From Typhlomys cinereus (taxonomy: Eukaryota; Chordata; Mammalia; Rodentia; Platacanthomyidae), in NCBI GenBank assembly GCA_023101885.1, contig JALPQD010000821.1, positions 393,724 through 457,723 of the forward strand: 64,000 nt of DNA. Direction: 5' to 3'. The translations under genes were made by a program, and so were the position numbers. Of the stretch, positions 60,966 through 64,000 are shown one piece after another (the first letter of the stretch is position 1; the number at the start of each line of letters is the position of its first letter). The notes under the pieces are model-generated. The model was given only the letters and a program-made list of their open reading frames with translations. It was not told the origin of the DNA and made no database searches.

Positions 60966-61976
60966 GAAAACTTTGTTTTTAATTTTTTCCCTTTTTTATT
61001 AAAAATTTAATTATACATTTTAAAATTTTTTACCAGTTCCCTCCCTCCCCCCTCCTCCCCCCGAACCCCTCCTCCCCCTCCCCTTCCCCCAGTGCCTCCC
61101 CCCCAATTCCCAGAGAGTCCTTTATTGTGTACGCCTAACTCTCCACTGGGTCCTCTTCTCCGATGACATATAAGGAACCAGTGGCATTTCCATAAGCCCT
61201 TTCTCTTGTTCCCCTTAAGCATAAGATCACTACTATGGCTGTCAATACCTTGCCTCCAGGGGTCTCGGTGCCCTTAACAGATGCTAGACTTTATGAGGGC
61301 AACAGTGCGCAGAACATTGCACAAGGCATGCAAAGTCCCATTATGATTGCTTTGGCCCCAACTATTGTTGAGAATCTTGCAAATCGTTGCTCCTCCCATC
61401 TTTTTGCTCTTACAATCTTACCGTCCCCTCTTCCGCAAATGTCCCTGAGCTCCAGGATGGGGAGAGATTAGGCTGGCCTAGTTCTGTGATTGATATAGAG
61501 TCTCTGAAGTTCTGGATTGTGGTTTGTTGATTTTCTTTTGCAGTTTTGCTGCTCCTGCAATGCCCTTCACTCCATTCTGCTGGGCACTGTATGTCACCCC
61601 CTGGCCAGAGACAAAAAGCTGTTAAACTGGAGTCTTGTTGTAATAGCACATTCAAGGGTAGATGTAATAAGAGTAGGAAACCTCACTGAGGGAGGGGTCC
61701 ATCACCCATTTGCAAAATGATTACTTTTTATCTGCTAGACTATATGCCCTCCCCTTCTGGTGAGATCAGGAAAGAACGTCTGTGAACTTAACCAGGTTTC
61801 TCATTACTTACTTGCAGACCTTGATGGAGGCCTATTTCTCTGTTGTAACATGGTCTCCTCTCTCCTTGTTTCTGGTGTGGCCCTCCTAACCCATCTCTCT
61901 TGTTCATAATCCTTGCAATTACTGTGTTACATAGGTTTACTTTGAGTGTCTCAATGTGGGCTGGGTGAGTTTGGTA
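60966..61976 (-). other. L1 3' UTR of the right-edge element
   Basis: About 1 kb between the ORF2 stop and the A-rich tail. It is the most complete undisturbed example of this UTR on the minus strand and contains the stretch (about 61,340-61,384) that is missing where the hexamer array splits the older L1. Small frames such as 61,235-61,471 and 61,410-61,655 are not genes. Confidence 0.85.
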
Positions 61977-64000
61977 CTAGGAGGCACCTATTAGGCAGTA
62001 CATATGGTGCTTAATTTTCTGGGTTTGGAATACTTCACTTAATATAATTCTTTCTAATGACATCCATTTCCCAGCAAATTCCAGTAATTCATCATTTTTG
62101 ATGGCTGAGTAGTACTCCATTGTATAGATGTACCACAGTTTCCTTATCCACTCGTCAACTGTTGGACATTTAGGTTGATTCCATGACTTTGCTATTGTAA
62201 ACAGTGCTGCTATGAACATGGTCGAGCTTGTGCTATCGAGGCGAACCTCTGCTACATGGGGGGTTATTCCCAAAAGTGGGATAGCAGGGTCATATGGCAT
62301 TTCAATCTTTAATTTCTTTAAGAATCTCCAGACGGCTCGCCAGAGTGGCTGTATGAGCCTACATTCCCACCAACAATGTAGGAGAGTTCCCATCTCTCCA
62401 CATCCTTTCCAGCATTTGTCATTGTTTGTATTGTGGATTTTTGCCATCCTGACCGGGGTAAGATGATATCTCAGGGAAGTTTTGATTTGCATTTCCCTGA
62501 TGGCTAAGGAAGTGGAGCATTTTTTAAGATAATTGTTAGACATTTTAATTTCATCCCTGGTAAAGTTTCTTTGAAGTTCCAGGGCCCATTTTTTAATTGG
62601 GCCAGTGTTTTCCTTGGAATTTAGTTTTCTAAGTTCTTTGTGCACTCTGGACAGTAGAGCTCTGTCAGATATGTGGTTAGTAAAGATTTTCTCCCATTCT
62701 GTGGGTTGCCTTTGAGCTCGTGTGACAATCTCTTTATCTGAACAGAAGCTCTTTAATTTCACAAGATCCCAACTGTTGAGAGTTGGTAGCAGTGACTGTG
62801 CCATTGGATGTCTGTTTAGGAAGTGTTGGCCTAGCCCAATCAGCTCGAGGGAGTTCCCTATCCTTTCAACTATGGTTTTTAAAGTCTCTGGCCTGATATC
62901 AAGGTCCTTGATCCATTTGGAATTAAGTCTTGTACATGGTGACAAGTACGGGTCCAGCTTTAATCTTCTGCATGTGGAGATCCAGTTTTGCCAGCACCAT
63001 TTGTTGAAGATGCTGTTCTTTTTCCATTGGATTCTTTGGGCACCTTTGTCAAAGACCAAATGGCTGTAACTTTGTGGGCTTATATCTGGTTCTTCAATCC
63101 TTATCCATTGATCTGTGTGTCTATTTTGGAGCCAGTACCAGGCTGTCTTTATAACTATGGATTTGTAGTATAGACTTAGGTTTGGTATGGTAATACCTCC
63201 AGCATGTGTTTTTGTTACTCAGGATTGTTTTTGCTATCCTGGGTCTTTTGTGCCTCCATATGAACTTTGAGATTGTTTGGTCAACTTCTTTGAAGAATTG
63301 ATTTGGGATTTTGATTGGTATAGCATTGAATCTGTATATTGCCTTTGGTAGGATGGTCATTTTTACAATGTTGATTCTGCCAATCCAGGAACAAGGGAGG
63401 TCTTTCCACCTTCTGGTGTCTTCTGCAATTTCTTTCTTTAGGGTTTTAAAGTTTTCATTGTAAAGGTCTTTTACCTCCTTATACCAAGGTATTTCATTTT
63501 TTTAGGGGTTATAATAAATGGTATGGTTTCTCTCAAGGCTTTTTCACATTTTTCATTCTGGGCATATAGGAAGGCCTCTGATTTTTGCACATTTATTTTG
63601 TATCCTGCCACCCTGCTGAACTTCTCAATTAGTTCCAGGAGCTTTCTGGTGGAGTTTTTGGGATCACTCAGGTATAAGATCATGTCATCTGCAAATAGAG
63701 ATAGCTTGACTTCTTCCTTGCCGATTTGAATCCCTCTTATGTCCCTTTCTTGTCTTATGGCTTCAGCTAAGACTTCAAGTACAATATTGAATAGAAGTGG
63801 TGAGAGTGGACAGCCTTGTCTAGTTCCTGATCGAAGTGGGAATGCTTCCAATTGTTCCCCATTGAGCATAATCCTTGCTGTGGGCTTGTATATAGCTTTT
63901 ATTATATTGATTAAGGTTCCTTCCATTCCCACTGTCTCTAGCGTTTTGATCATAAAAGGCTGTTGGATCCTGTCAAAAGCTTTCTCTGCATCTATCGAGA
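61977..64000 (-). pseudogene. L1 ORF2p reverse transcriptase and C-terminal part, frameshifted
   Basis: At the right edge the frame is open ([20 protein letters not shown]) and runs through the reverse transcriptase core: [20 protein letters not shown] and the catalytic FADD (63,684-63,695). A ~10-bp deletion near 63,488 after KMKYLGI breaks the frame, and a one-base insertion near 63,203 brings it back, so only about 95 residues are misread. The frame then stays open through the CX3CX7HX4C motif (CWKGCGEMGTLLHCWWEC) to the stop at 61,977. The N-terminus lies outside the window. Confidence 0.92.

Larger units (their letters stand above)
60966..64000 (-). mobile_element. L1 3' half (ORF2 C-terminus plus 3' UTR), runs off the window
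   Basis: A separate minus-strand L1 whose 3' end lies at about 60,966-61,010 (AATAAA complement at 60,995-61,000, A-rich tail) and whose ORF2 continues past the right edge. Its sequence is close to the plus-strand L1 at 38,940-41,981 but with independent mutations. The plus strand shows the C-rich complement of the polypurine tract at 61,037-61,113. No 5' end or target-site duplication is visible inside the window. Confidence 0.9.

Overview
The window looks like heterochromatic, repeat-dominated DNA from a placental mammal, most likely a rodent. The evidence is three LINE-1 (L1) copies or parts with recognisable ORF1p/ORF2p, L1 3' UTRs with a G-rich polypurine tract, a decayed endogenous retrovirus (ERV) with LTR-like ends, and fragments resembling a rodent-type non-autonomous DNA transposon. 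I see no host protein-coding gene, no tRNA or rRNA gene, and nothing prokaryotic. The species cannot be fixed from the sequence alone.

Left part (1-24,108): a degenerate satellite with a 61-bp unit fills about 22 kb in two blocks (438-10,441 and 12,161-24,108). A short variant unit of about 40 bp is mixed in, and higher-order duplications of about 2.49 kb and 729 bp are visible. An ERV-derived segment (10,442-12,160) with an RNase H-like remnant and an LTR-like end sits between the blocks. The same LTR-like end plus the first ~1.1 kb of satellite is also at the very start of the window, so the LTR/satellite composite repeats with a period of about 11.7 kb.

Middle part (24,109-42,352): an old, minus-strand L1 3' end (24,150-24,535 and 35,174-35,362) is split by 10.6 kb of a degenerate hexamer array (unit TGAGGG and variants on the plus strand). 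It carries a 5'-inverted piece, and that piece was later hit by a nearly full-length plus-strand L1 (35,412-41,981) flanked by an 18-bp target-site duplication. This younger L1 has damaged ORF1 and ORF2 and should be inactive.

Right part (42,353-59,708): more of the same hexamer array, first C-rich on the plus strand (42,353-46,637), then switching to G-rich at a 17-bp inverted repeat (46,632-46,648) and staying G-rich to ~59,330, with one short L1 3' end embedded (49,604-49,935). Fragments of the same transposon-like element lie in opposite orientation on both sides (42,050-42,352 and 59,331-59,615). The right edge (59,709-64,000) holds two minus-strand L1 pieces joined head to tail.

The many long open frames on the C-rich strand of the hexamer arrays are low-complexity Ser/Pro/Leu/Thr/His translations that arise because CCCTCA-type DNA lacks stop codons. 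They are not annotated as genes. The main points of interest are the LTR-satellite composite, the array-split L1, the array strand switch, and higher-order motifs shared between distant array blocks.
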